Assembly: GCA_036392375.1 (NCBI GenBank)
Contig: DASVYC010000083.1
Coordinates: forward strand, 1 to 64,000
Reading direction: 5' to 3'
Source of the DNA: JAFEBO01 sp036392375
GTDB lineage: Bacteria; Planctomycetota; Phycisphaerae; Phycisphaerales; UBA1924
Length of the DNA: 64,000 nucleotides
Shown in pieces: positions 7,460 to 16,128 of the stretch; the first letter of the stretch is position 1; each line of letters starts with the position of its first letter. A program made the position numbers and the translations under genes. Under the pieces are notes generated by a model, which was not told the origin of the DNA, ran no database searches, and saw only the letters and a program-made list of their open reading frames with translations.

Positions 7460-8533
7460 ATGCGCTCACCCTTGCTCATGTTCACGGCCTACGCCTCGCT
7501 CGCGTCGTGCGCGGTCACGGCGCCGATCGTCATCCAGTGTTCGCCCAACGGCATGCTCGTCGCCGATGTCACAATCGGGGGCAAGCCCCTGCGGTTCCTG
7601 GTGGACACGGCGCTCCCGGGTGACGGACGCATCGATGCGGAAGTCGCCAAGGACATGAACCTGCCCTCCGGCGGCACGTTCCAGACAAGCGAGGAAGGCG
7701 ACGGCATACCGCTCGTCGTGGGCGAGAAGTTCTCGATCGGCGGCATCGACTTCGAGAAGGTGTACTTGTGGTCGGTGCCGCTCGGCACCAAGCAGCAGCC
7801 GGAAGCGACCCGCATCCACGGCGCGATCGGTTGGCAGCTGTTCAAGGGACGCGTGTACACGGTGGACTTTGTCAACCGCAGGATCATCGTGGACGACGCC
7901 CCGCCCGCCGATGGGCCGAACACTTTCCCGCTCGACACCAACGCGTTCAGCCCCACGGTGCCCGCGATCATCGGCGGGGTCGAGACCACCGCCACGCTCA
8001 ACAGTGGCAACAACATGGGCATGGTGGTCCCCGGCGCCATGGCTTCGCAGCTCAAGCTGACAAAAGAGCCTTGGGCCGCGGGCAAGATCGGCAACGGCGA
8101 GACGATTCGGCGGGCCCGCACGACCGAGCCGTTCAGCGTCGGCGGCATCAAGACCACGCACACCGGCATCGACTTCCTCGGCGTTTGGCCGACGCCCAAC
8201 TTGGGCTTCCAGGCCATGGAGCCGTTCGCGTACACATTTGATCTCGCGAGCAAGAAGATCCGCGTCTTCAAGCCCGAGGGCACGCCCGCCAAGCCGATCC
8301 GCTACGGCGTGGCCTTCGACCAGCAGGACAAGGGCATCGTGATCGTCCGCACGTTCGACGGCTCGATCGCGCAGAACGCCGGCCTCGTGGAGGGCGATCT
8401 CGTCAAGTCCATCAACGGCGTGGAGCCCAAGAGCGTTCAAGACATCTTCGCCGCGATGAAGGCGTCCAAGGTGTCGGTCGCGGTCGAACGCGATGGCAAG
8501 CCGGTCACGATCGAGATGGCGCTGCCTCAGTAA
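7460..8533 (+). CDS. Retropepsin-like protein with C-terminal PDZ domain
   Basis: 357 residues from ATG 7460. The frame is open upstream, but that part is arginine-rich and improbable, and the chosen start gives a signal-like N-terminus (LLMFTAYASLASCAVTA) ending near a cysteine, so a lipoprotein is possible. Two aspartic-protease-like lobes follow: the first has FLVDTALPG where active enzymes have DTG, the second has ATLNSGNN in place of a second DSG/DTG. Residues 280-355 form a PDZ domain (KGIVIVRTFDGSIAQNAGLV, then GDLVKSINGVE). Loss of consensus at both catalytic loops suggests a binding role over proteolysis, but this is inference. It is probably periplasmic. Confidence 0.75.
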   Translation: MRSPLLMFTAYASLASCAVTAPIVIQCSPNGMLVADVTIGGKPLRFLVDTALPGDGRIDAEVAKDMNLPSGGTFQTSEEGDGIPLVVGEKFSIGGIDFEKVYLWSVPLGTKQQPEATRIHGAIGWQLFKGRVYTVDFVNRRIIVDDAPPADGPNTFPLDTNAFSPTVPAIIGGVETTATLNSGNNMGMVVPGAMASQLKLTKEPWAAGKIGNGETIRRARTTEPFSVGGIKTTHTGIDFLGVWPTPNLGFQAMEPFAYTFDLASKKIRVFKPEGTPAKPIRYGVAFDQQDKGIVIVRTFDGSIAQNAGLVEGDLVKSINGVEPKSVQDIFAAMKASKVSVAVERDGKPVTIEMALPQ

Positions 8534-8605
8534 CGGCAGATGGGACGGGATATTCATCCCTGATGAGCCCCGACACCACCGCCGCTCCGCTCGAACAATC
8601 CCGAC

Positions 8606-10072
8606 ATGAGCGATTCTGCCGGCGTGTCTCACATGACTCCCGAGGAGTTCCGCGTGCTCGGCCATCGCATGGTCGATGCCGTCGCGGACTACATGACCCG
8701 CGTCGAGTCGATGCCCGTGCTGCCCGCGTGCAAGCCCGGTGACGTGCTGCGTCAGCTTCCAACCAGCGCCCCCGAGGCACCCGGCGGCGTGCCGGGTTGG
8801 GACGCGATCTTCGCGGACATCGAGCGCGTGATCCTTCCGTCGATCACGAACTGGCAGTCGCCTCACTTCTACGGCTTCTTTCCCGCCAACGCCAGCGGGC
8901 CGGCGATCCTGGGTGAGCTGCTCGCGGCGGGATTGGGCGTGCAGGGCATGCTGTGGCTCACGAGCCCGGCGTGCACGGAGCTGGAGATGCGGGTGCTCGA
9001 TTGGCTGGTCGATGCGCTCGGGCTGCCGGACGCGTTCCGGCACGAGCCGCGGAGCCTCGAGCCAGGCGCCAAGCCCATGGGCGGCGGCGTGATCCAATCC
9101 ACCGCGAGCGACGCGACATTGGTCGCGCTGCTTGCCGCCCGCGAGCGGGCCCGGCGCGACGGACGCGGCGGGCACCTGACGCTGTACACGTCAACCCAGG
9201 CGCACTCGTCTGTGATCAAGGCCGCGATGATCGCCGGGCTGGCCGCGAATCCGGAGGACCGAACGCACCTGCGGCTGATCGACACCGATCACGCGTTCGC
9301 GATGGACGCCTCGAAGCTGGAAGCGGCGGTGCGCGCCGATCTCGCCGCGGGCCGCACGCCCGCGTACGTCTGCGCCACGATCGGCACCACGTCATCCACC
9401 GCGGTGGATCCGGTGGTGGACATCGCGATGGCGCTCCGGCGCACGGGCTGCGAGCGGGCGTGGCTGCACGTGGATGCGGCCCACTCCGGGAGTGCGCTCA
9501 TCTGCCCGGAGCTGCGGAGCATGGCCGCCGGGGTCGAGCATGCCGACTCGTTCTGCTTCAACCCGCACAAATGGCTGCTGACGAACTTCGACTGTGATTG
9601 CTTCTTCACACGCGATCGGGCGGCGCTGCTCGGCGCGCTCTCGATCACCCCGGAGTACCTGCGCAACAGCGCCACCGACACCGGCGCCATCGACTTCCGC
9701 GACTGGCAGGTGCCGCTGGGGCGACGGTTCAGGGCCCTTAAGCTGTGGTTCGTCATCCGGCACTACGGGCTTGAGGGACTGCGGGCGTACATCCGCGAGC
9801 ACGTGCGGCTCGCGGCCTTGTTCGAAGAACTGGTCCGGAGCGACGACCGCTTCGAGATCGTCGCGCCGCGCACGGCGAACCTTGTCTGCTTCCGCCTCAA
9901 GGCCGGCGATGACGCCACCAAGAAGCTGCTCGACAGACTGAACGCCAGCCGCCGGCTCTACATGACCCACACGGTGCTCCCGGGCGTCGGCTCCACCATC
10001 CGCATGGCGATCGGCTCGGCGATGACGCAGGAGCGTCACGTGCGAGCGGCGTGGGACCTCATCCGTCCGTAG
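8606..10072 (+). CDS. PLP-dependent group II (aromatic-L-amino-acid) decarboxylase
   Basis: 488 residues, the standard length for the family. The pyridoxal-phosphate lysine is in FCFNPHKWLLTNFDC, and the cofactor-stacking and phosphate regions appear as YTSTQAHSSVIKAA and WLHVDAAHSGSALI. The N-terminal HRMVDAVADYM and QSPHFYGFFPANAS match the substrate-gating region of aromatic amino-acid decarboxylases. It should decarboxylate an aromatic or acidic amino acid in the cytoplasm; tyrosine, tryptophan and DOPA are candidates and sequence alone does not decide. It stands alone, 72 bases after the PDZ gene, and a strong hairpin follows it. Confidence 0.92.
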   Translation: MSDSAGVSHMTPEEFRVLGHRMVDAVADYMTRVESMPVLPACKPGDVLRQLPTSAPEAPGGVPGWDAIFADIERVILPSITNWQSPHFYGFFPANASGPAILGELLAAGLGVQGMLWLTSPACTELEMRVLDWLVDALGLPDAFRHEPRSLEPGAKPMGGGVIQSTASDATLVALLAARERARRDGRGGHLTLYTSTQAHSSVIKAAMIAGLAANPEDRTHLRLIDTDHAFAMDASKLEAAVRADLAAGRTPAYVCATIGTTSSTAVDPVVDIAMALRRTGCERAWLHVDAAHSGSALICPELRSMAAGVEHADSFCFNPHKWLLTNFDCDCFFTRDRAALLGALSITPEYLRNSATDTGAIDFRDWQVPLGRRFRALKLWFVIRHYGLEGLRAYIREHVRLAALFEELVRSDDRFEIVAPRTANLVCFRLKAGDDATKKLLDRLNASRRLYMTHTVLPGVGSTIRMAIGSAMTQERHVRAAWDLIRP

Positions 10073-10111
10073 GACCGGCTTCCAGAGACAGGCCCCACCG
10101 GCCCGAAAGCG

Positions 10112-10150
10112 CCGCGACGCGGCCCGGGCGTGCGCCCGTCCGCGTCGCGG
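10112..10150. terminator. Strong hairpin between convergent genes
   Basis: CCGCGACGCGG (10112-10122) pairs perfectly with CCGCGTCGCGG (10140-10150), and CGGGCG/CGCCCG forms an inner stem. It lies between the ends of the decarboxylase (plus) and carbonic anhydrase (minus) genes. There is no clear T-run in either direction, so a bidirectional barrier to transcription is likely but Rho-independence is not shown. Confidence 0.5.
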
Positions 10151-10222
10151 TCCCCCAACGAGTTCGTTCAGGATCCTCCGTGATCCCGTGTCTCGCCACC
10201 AATCCGAAGAGCGGGATGCGAT

Positions 10223-11257
10223 TCAGTGGCTGTCGTGCGTTTCGGCGTTCGCGGTCGCGGTGTCGCGGCTCGTGAAGGCCTGCACCAGCGCGTCCTGCCA
10301 CGGGTGCTCGCCCATCCACTCCACCTTGCCGTTGGAGACATCGCACACCGCGCCCACGATCTTCACCTGGCCGGCCTTGACCATCTTGCACAAGTCCGGG
10401 CTGGTGCGGAGCAGGTCGAAGACGCTCTGCCACACGTTCTCCTTGACGGCCGCGGCAACAAGGCCCGCGCCCTCGGCGGCGCCGTTGGACTTGGCGCGTT
10501 CCACCGCGGGCTTGATGTTCTCGACCAGCGAGCCGACGTTCTGATTGAACTTGCCGTCGCTGGCGGCGGCGGCCACGGCGCCGCACTTGGTGTGCCCCAT
10601 GACCACCAGCAACCGTGAGTTCAGGTGACCCGCGCCGTATTCGATGGTGCCCGCCTCGTGCGGACCCGCGACATTGCCGGCGACGCGGATCACGAAGACC
10701 TCGCCCACGCCGCGGTCAAAGACACGCTCCACGGGCAAGCGCGAGTCGGCGCAGGTGAGCACGGTCACGAAGGGGGTCTGCCCTTCGGTGGCTTGCTGGT
10801 TGCGGCGCTCGGCGCTGGTGTTGGGATTCTCAACCTTGCCGCTGACCCAGCGCTCGTTGCCTTCTTGGAGCAGCTTGAGGGCCGCGTCGGGGTCCATCGC
10901 CTTAGTCACGTCCGCGTGCGACGCGGACGCGGACGTGTTGTCCGGCTTGCTTTCGGGCTTGTTGTCCGACTTGTTGTCCGACTTGTGGTCGGCCGAGTCG
11001 TGCTCGTCGTGGTCGTCGGCGGCGGGCTTGGAGTCGCCTTTACCGGCGGCCTTGGTTTCAGGCTTGCTCTCGGGTTTGCTTTCGTGCTTGGTCTCAGGCT
11101 TGCTCTCGGGCTTGGCGGTCGCCTTGGTCTCGGGCTTCGCCGCGGGCTTGGCCATCGCGGGCTTGGGAGCGTGGTCGGGCGCGGGCGATGAGCCGGTTGC
11201 TCCGTGCACCGTGAGAGCCAGACCCACCACCGCCATCAGTTTCCACGCATTCTTCAT
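10223..11257 (-). CDS. Exported beta-class carbonic anhydrase
   Basis: 344 residues. ATG 11257 has GGAGG 6 bases upstream. A signal peptide (MKNAWKLMAVVGLALTV) is followed by about 100 residues of low complexity built from KPESKPETK units and then an Asp/His-rich patch. The catalytic domain starts near residue 125. It has TCADSRLPVE and GHTKCGAVAA, which supply the zinc ligands Cys-His-Cys and the Asp-Arg pair. The enzyme interconverts CO2 and bicarbonate. Most beta-carbonic anhydrases are cytoplasmic, so the signal peptide and long charged linker point to a periplasmic or surface-tethered form. Confidence 0.9.
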   Translation of the reverse strand: MKNAWKLMAVVGLALTVHGATGSSPAPDHAPKPAMAKPAAKPETKATAKPESKPETKHESKPESKPETKAAGKGDSKPAADDHDEHDSADHKSDNKSDNKPESKPDNTSASASHADVTKAMDPDAALKLLQEGNERWVSGKVENPNTSAERRNQQATEGQTPFVTVLTCADSRLPVERVFDRGVGEVFVIRVAGNVAGPHEAGTIEYGAGHLNSRLLVVMGHTKCGAVAAAASDGKFNQNVGSLVENIKPAVERAKSNGAAEGAGLVAAAVKENVWQSVFDLLRTSPDLCKMVKAGQVKIVGAVCDVSNGKVEWMGEHPWQDALVQAFTSRDTATANAETHDSH

Positions 11258-11336
11258 GAGCCACCTCCAAGTGCCGCGGACCGCGGTCTCTGGAGATCGG
11301 CTCTGCATACAGCCATCACCTCGCCCGGCGCGCCTG

Positions 11337-11352
11337 GAGGTGTCAACACCTC
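11337..11352. promoter_or_regulatory. Short palindrome upstream of the carbonic anhydrase
   Basis: GAGGTGTCAACACCTC is a 6-base-arm inverted repeat, 80 bases upstream of the carbonic anhydrase start. It could be an operator. No protein can be assigned to it. Confidence 0.25.
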
Positions 11353-11420
11353 AACAGGGCGGCCGGACAAACGGCACTCCTGTTCCAGAGTGCCTGGCTT
11401 TCACTGGTCGAACGGTGGGC

Positions 11421-12686
11421 TTACTGGGAATCCTGCGGCGTTCCCGGACCAAACATGATCACGTTCTTGCCCTGCATCTTGCCCTCGATCGCGAGTTCAT
11501 CGGCGCGGCGGAGCAGCTCCGCGGGCGTGGTGCCGTCCCAGGGGTACGTCGCCAGCCCGCCGGAGATCGTGAGCGTGCCGGGCGCGTCGGAGCCGAGCTT
11601 GGGGAAGCAGGCGCTGCGGACCTGGGACTGGAAGCGAGCGGCGATCGCGTGGATGGAGGTCGGGTGGCGGCTGGCGGGATCGCGCGGACCCTGGGGCTCG
11701 TGGAAGATCACCGCGAACTCGTCGCCACCGATGCGGCAGACCCGATCGGTCGGGCGGATCACGCTGCGGAGCAGGCGCACGGTCTCGATCAGGATATCGT
11801 CGCCCGCCTCGTGCCCGAAGCGATCGTTGTAGCTCTTAAAGTTATCGATGTCGAAGACGAGGATCGTGACGTTGTGGCGCTGATCGCGGGCGGCGGCGAG
11901 GGCACCTGAGAGGAACTGATCGAAGTAGCGCCGATTCCACGCCCCGGTGAGCGGGTCGGAGTATGCGGCCAGGCGCAGGCGCCGGAACTGCTCACGGATC
12001 GCGAGCCACGGCGCCAGCGTCGGGGCGTGGGCCGCCATCTTTTCAACACTTGAGGCGTCGCTGAGCATCGTCGCGAGCACGCGCCCATGCCACACCACCG
12101 CGGCGCCGTTGGGGACGTGCCCGTTCTCGAGCCGCAGCGTCTTGTCGTTGAGCGCGTCCCGCACCGTGGCGAGCACGGACTCAACCGGGTCCTGCCCGTT
12201 CGCGAGCGCGGCGGCGGGATCGATCGGCTGCGCGGGATCCGCGGGCTTGGGCGGTAGCACGGCACGCGAAGCATCCGCGGGCGTCGCGGCAGGTGGCGTC
12301 GGCGTGCGGATGCCCCGGATCTGGTCGGCGATGTCCTCGCCGTCGGCGCCGGGGTCGAGCGCGCCGTCGAGGGCCGCCAGCACCGAAGCGGGGAGCGGCG
12401 TGGTGCCCATGATCGCGACGGTGGGATCGACCAGCCGGAGACCGGCGACAGCGTCGGTCATGGCCTCATCGACGCGGGTTCCGGCGCCGGGCGTGGACCC
12501 CTCGCCGAAGACCACGACGGCTTTGGCGGGCGAGAGCTCGTCGATGGGGTCGCCCAACTCGGCGATTGCTTCCATGGCGTTGCGGACGCGGAGCAGCTCA
12601 AGGTCGGGATCGGCGCGCAGCTTGGCATCGAGGCCGGTGCGTCCGACCAGGATCACGCGTCGCGATTGTTCAGGGCTTGCCCCCAT
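11421..12686 (-). CDS. Diguanylate cyclase (GGDEF domain)
   Basis: 421 residues. The N-terminal 110 residues resemble a receiver fold (RRVILVGRTGLDAKLRADPD, later VDPTVAIMGTTPLP) but no clear phospho-acceptor aspartate is seen. A Pro/Ala-rich linker follows. The GGDEF domain occupies roughly residues 245-415: SDPLTGAWNRRYFD, then CRIGGDEFAVIF with an intact active site. RPTD lies 5 residues before GGDEF, the correct position for the RxxD inhibitory site, so product inhibition is expected. It makes cyclic di-GMP from two GTP. Sixty bases separate it from the upstream gene on the same strand. Confidence 0.93.
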   Translation of the reverse strand: MGASPEQSRRVILVGRTGLDAKLRADPDLELLRVRNAMEAIAELGDPIDELSPAKAVVVFGEGSTPGAGTRVDEAMTDAVAGLRLVDPTVAIMGTTPLPASVLAALDGALDPGADGEDIADQIRGIRTPTPPAATPADASRAVLPPKPADPAQPIDPAAALANGQDPVESVLATVRDALNDKTLRLENGHVPNGAAVVWHGRVLATMLSDASSVEKMAAHAPTLAPWLAIREQFRRLRLAAYSDPLTGAWNRRYFDQFLSGALAAARDQRHNVTILVFDIDNFKSYNDRFGHEAGDDILIETVRLLRSVIRPTDRVCRIGGDEFAVIFHEPQGPRDPASRHPTSIHAIAARFQSQVRSACFPKLGSDAPGTLTISGGLATYPWDGTTPAELLRRADELAIEGKMQGKNVIMFGPGTPQDSQ

Positions 12687-12746
12687 CGTCTCTCCGCGCC
12701 GTCGTGGCGCTCTTCGCGGCGTGTCCGCCGCACTCTGCCGGAATCC

Positions 12747-13424
12747 TCACCGGCCTGTGGTTCCCGAGCCTCGATCCGGCCCGGCTCCCGTGTCGTCGCC
12801 CAGGAGCATGTCCAGTTCCTCGTCGGTCAACAAGGCCGGCGGGGTCTGGGACTGGTCCACGGCACGGGCCAGATCCGAATCGTCGCCCGTGTGCTGTCCC
12901 CCTTGCTGGCCCATTCCGTGGGCTGTGGCTTGGGCCGTCTCGGGCCAGTCTCCGGTGAAGCGGAGGGCCGGCACCGATCGGGCCACGGATTCGTACGCCG
13001 CCGCGGGGCCGTTGTTCTGGCTCGCAAGCGGAGAACCGGCCGATCGTGCGGAAACAGCGTTTTTCTCGGACCATCGATCCAAATCGACGGCGCTCGCGGC
13101 TCGGAGTTCGCCGTTGGAAGCGTCGAAGACCCAGCAGGCCACGCCGCCGGGCATTGTGCGGAGGGCGTCGAGGCACTCGCTGGGGCGGCTGAGCTTGGCG
13201 GGCTCGACCAGGACCACCACGAGCCGCAGATGACACGTCTCGGGGTCGTGTCGGACGACCACGGCACGGGCGAGGACGCGGTGTGTGCCCGGCACGATCT
13301 CGACGCTGAAGCCCCGGCGTTCCAGCGCCTGCAGCAGCATGGAGGGGGGAGCGGAGCCGGGCGCATGGCAGACCAGCGCCCGTGCGGGCGCGGCCCCTTG
13401 CTTCGGCTCGATGCGTCTCTCCAT
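12747..13424 (-). CDS. Hypothetical protein paired with the diguanylate cyclase
   Basis: About 225 residues from ATG 13424. The frame is open to 13505 and the start is uncertain; a GGGAG sits very close to the chosen ATG. The N-terminal half looks like a small alpha/beta domain (RALVCHAPGSAPPSMLLQAL, VVLVEPAKLSRPSECLDALR) similar in outline to a receiver or Rossmann fold. The C-terminal half is low-complexity and ends in an acidic stretch, LLTDEELDMLLGDD. No family is recognised. Its position directly before the GGDEF gene on the same strand suggests an accessory role in the same signalling step, which is inference. Confidence 0.6.
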   Translation of the reverse strand: MERRIEPKQGAAPARALVCHAPGSAPPSMLLQALERRGFSVEIVPGTHRVLARAVVVRHDPETCHLRLVVVLVEPAKLSRPSECLDALRTMPGGVACWVFDASNGELRAASAVDLDRWSEKNAVSARSAGSPLASQNNGPAAAYESVARSVPALRFTGDWPETAQATAHGMGQQGGQHTGDDSDLARAVDQSQTPPALLTDEELDMLLGDDTGAGPDRGSGTTGR

Positions 13425-13530
13425 CACTCCCGTCCGAGAATGGGCGAATGCCCGGGCGTCGTGCGACGCGGGGCGGCGCGGCCCCGCGGGTGGAGTGTAC
13501 CGCAAAGCCGAGGGATTGCATCCGGGTCGT

Positions 13531-14670
13531 TTACTTCATCGCGAGAATCGCGCGAGCCACCGCGCCGGCGCCGTCGGGCGGGCCGAGTTCTCGGAGTTTT
13601 TCCCGCATCGCGTCGCGCTTCTCGGGCTCGGCGAGCAGGTCCAGCAATGCGGCGCCCGCGGAGTCTTGGTTGGCCGCCGCGTCCACATGGTCCTTGACGA
13701 TGATCGCTCCGCCGGCGCGTTCGAGCGGGATCGCGTTCTTGCGCTGGTGCTCGTCCTTGTGGAACGGGTAGGGCAGGAAGATGCTGGGCACGCGGTTGGC
13801 CCAGGCCTCGGCGACGCTGCCGGCGCCGCAGCGGCTGAGCGCGACGTCGGCGGCGCCCCAGACGCGCCCCATCTCACGGAAGAGCGGCCGGACCATCGCG
13901 GGGACACCGGCCTTGGCGTACGCGGCGGTGATGGCGTGCTCGTCGATCGCGCCGCCGCCGCCGAGGTTGGCGGGGCCGCACTGATGAATCACCTGCCAGC
14001 CCAGGAAGCGGCTGGGCTGGGTTTCCAGCATCCGGACCATGAGCGCGTTGATGGAACGGGCGCCTTGGCTCGCGCCGGTGACGAGCAGCAGCGGCTTATC
14101 GGGGTCGAGCCCGAGCTCGCGGCGGCAGAAGGCCCGGTCGCCGTCGGCGATCGCGGCCCAGCGGACGATCGGGCGGATGCGCTGCCAATGGCTGAACGCG
14201 TGACCCTCGGGCTCGGCGGCAGTGAATACCACGCGGCTGCGCTTGGCGACCCAGCGGTTGGCCTTACCGGGTGTGGCGTCGAGATTCACGAGCACGAGCG
14301 GGACGCGGGCCTTGCGCGCCGCGGCGGCGGCGGGAGCGCTCACAAAGCCGCCCATCGCGACCATCACCACCGGCCCGCGCTCGCGGAGCTGTTCGATGAC
14401 GCGGCGGCAATGGCGAACGACCGCGGGCCAGGTGCGGACGAATTGAGCCAAAGGCAGCGGGCGGAGCGCGAACGGGCGGGCGGCGACGGGGGTGAAATCG
14501 ACGCCTTCTTCGGTGAGCAGTTTGGCGTCGAGCGGGCGGGTGGAGCAGATGAAGTGGGAATCGACACGGTCGGACGCGTCGGCGAGCTGCTCGTGGATGG
14601 CGATCGCGGGGTAGAGGTGCCCGCCCGTGCCGCCGCCGGCGAAGATCACTTGGAGTCGATGCTCGCTCAC
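13531..14670 (-). CDS. murG: MurG, UDP-GlcNAc:lipid I N-acetylglucosaminyltransferase
   Basis: 379 residues from GTG 14670, which overlaps the ftsW stop in a GTGA junction and signals translational coupling. The N-terminal nucleotide-fold loop is IFAGGGTGGHLYPAIA. The UDP-GlcNAc-binding half has TGASQGARSIN, SRCGAGSVAEAWA and LPYPFHKDEHQRKNA, all standard for MurG. It converts lipid I to lipid II on the inner face of the cytoplasmic membrane. Together with ftsW upstream it shows that the organism makes peptidoglycan. Confidence 0.95.
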   Translation of the reverse strand: MSEHRLQVIFAGGGTGGHLYPAIAIHEQLADASDRVDSHFICSTRPLDAKLLTEEGVDFTPVAARPFALRPLPLAQFVRTWPAVVRHCRRVIEQLRERGPVVMVAMGGFVSAPAAAAARKARVPLVLVNLDATPGKANRWVAKRSRVVFTAAEPEGHAFSHWQRIRPIVRWAAIADGDRAFCRRELGLDPDKPLLLVTGASQGARSINALMVRMLETQPSRFLGWQVIHQCGPANLGGGGAIDEHAITAAYAKAGVPAMVRPLFREMGRVWGAADVALSRCGAGSVAEAWANRVPSIFLPYPFHKDEHQRKNAIPLERAGGAIIVKDHVDAAANQDSAGAALLDLLAEPEKRDAMREKLRELGPPDGAGAVARAILAMK

Positions 14671-15953
14671 GCCGCCACCGACGCCGCGGGGATGTCCGTG
14701 CTCTTGGCCTCGATGGACGCGGGGTTGAGGAGCGGGACGCCCAGGGTGCCCTCCGTGCCGGACATGCTCGCGAAGCGCTGGCTGCGATCCACCGCGATCA
14801 GGAGCCCGAGCGAGCAGCACGTCAGGATCCAGCCCGTGCCGCCGGCGGAGATGAGTGGCAGGGCGATGCCCTTGGTAGGGGCCACGACCGTCACGACCGC
14901 GAGGTTGATGATCGCCTGCATGCCGATGGTGAACGTGACGCCCAGGGCGAAGAGCTTGAGGGCGATGTGTTTCTCACGCCGTGCGATCGTGAGGCCGGCG
15001 AAGACGAGGACGACGAAGAGGAAGATCACGGCGGCGGCGCCGGGGATGCCGAGCTCCTCGCAGATGATGGCGAAGAGGAAGTCGGTGCGGTCTTCGGGGA
15101 GGTAGCCCTTGCTCTGGAGGCCGAATCCCAGTCCGCGGCCGACGCCCTGGCCGTTGGCGATGGCGATGAGGGACTGGACCTGGTGGTAGCCGGTGCCTTC
15201 GGGGTCCTTGAAAGGATCGAGGAAGGTGGTGAGGCGGGTGATGCGATACGGGCTCTTAATGATCGCGTAGGTGATGCCCGCGAGTCCCAGGGGAACGAAC
15301 AGCAGGAAGTGCCAGATGCGAGCGCCGCCAGCGATGAGCAGCAGCGAGCAGGCCATGGTGATGAGCAGGCCGGTGCCGAGGTCCTCGATGATGATGAAGC
15401 CAGCGACCGCACCGATGGCGATCAGGGCGGGGATGAGCCCCTTGAAGAAGAGCCGCATCGATGAGGCGCGGGCGGCGCAGTACCACGCGATGAGCAGGAG
15501 CATGCCCCACTTGGCGATCTCGGAGGGCTGGACGGAGAGGCCGTCGCCCAGGCCGGGGATGACGAGCCAGCGGTGGCTGCCGTTCTTGGCCTGACCGACG
15601 CCCGGAACATACACCAGGGCGAGCACGGCCAGCAGCGCAATGACGCCAAAGACCAGGCCGGTCCACGCCGCGGGCCCGTCGTTGGGGGAGATGCTGCTGG
15701 CGCTGGTCATCAGCCGCCGCAGGGGCAGGAACGAGACGATCCCCATCATCACGACCGCGATAGCCATGTGGGCGGTGGCGCTGGTGAAGACGAGGTTTTC
15801 GACGGTCAGTGCGGAGGCCTGGAGGCGTGTGCCCGCGGGCGAGAGTGGCCCGGCGACGCCGGCGACGGTGAGGTTGGCCGAGTTGACCATGACCACGCCG
15901 ACCATGAGGAGGGCGAGGGCGCACAGAGCGACGACGTGGCCGGGGCGGATCAT
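14667..15953 (-). CDS. ftsW: FtsW/RodA-family SEDS peptidoglycan polymerase
   Basis: 428 residues from ATG 15953. The upstream part of the frame is Arg-rich and unlikely to be translated. About ten membrane segments are visible. Family signatures include LVIPGLGDGLSVQPSEIAKW, LEDLGTGLLI-like FIIIEDLGTGLLI, GYHQVQSLIAIANGQ and TKGIALPLISAGGTG. SEDS proteins polymerise lipid II glycan chains with a class B PBP partner. Pairing with murG supports FtsW (division) over RodA. The C-terminal 30 residues are an extra hydrophilic tail. The order ftsW-murG with a 4-base overlap is the classical division/cell-wall arrangement. Confidence 0.93.
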   Translation of the reverse strand: MIRPGHVVALCALALLMVGVVMVNSANLTVAGVAGPLSPAGTRLQASALTVENLVFTSATAHMAIAVVMMGIVSFLPLRRLMTSASSISPNDGPAAWTGLVFGVIALLAVLALVYVPGVGQAKNGSHRWLVIPGLGDGLSVQPSEIAKWGMLLLIAWYCAARASSMRLFFKGLIPALIAIGAVAGFIIIEDLGTGLLITMACSLLLIAGGARIWHFLLFVPLGLAGITYAIIKSPYRITRLTTFLDPFKDPEGTGYHQVQSLIAIANGQGVGRGLGFGLQSKGYLPEDRTDFLFAIICEELGIPGAAAVIFLFVVLVFAGLTIARREKHIALKLFALGVTFTIGMQAIINLAVVTVVAPTKGIALPLISAGGTGWILTCCSLGLLIAVDRSQRFASMSGTEGTLGVPLLNPASIEAKSTDIPAASVAA

Positions 15954-16037
15954 CGGGACGAGCCTGTCACGCGAGCGACTTTCTGGGGCTGGGTCGCGGG
16001 AGGCGGATCTCCGTTCCGCCCGGGCCGCGCGATCGCC

Positions 16038-16055
16038 CACGAAAGTGCTTTCGTG
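16038..16055. promoter_or_regulatory. 18-bp palindrome upstream of ftsW
   Basis: CACGAAAGTGCTTTCGTG has perfect 8-base arms around TG. It lies about 85 bases before the ftsW start and 74 bases after the rimO stop. With no T-run it is more likely a protein-binding site or a processing hairpin than a terminator. Confidence 0.35.
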
Positions 16056-16128
16056 CGGGGAGGATATCGACCGTTGGGCGACTCCGCCTCTACATCCCGT
16101 ATTCGGCCTGGGATTCCTGCAAACGAGC

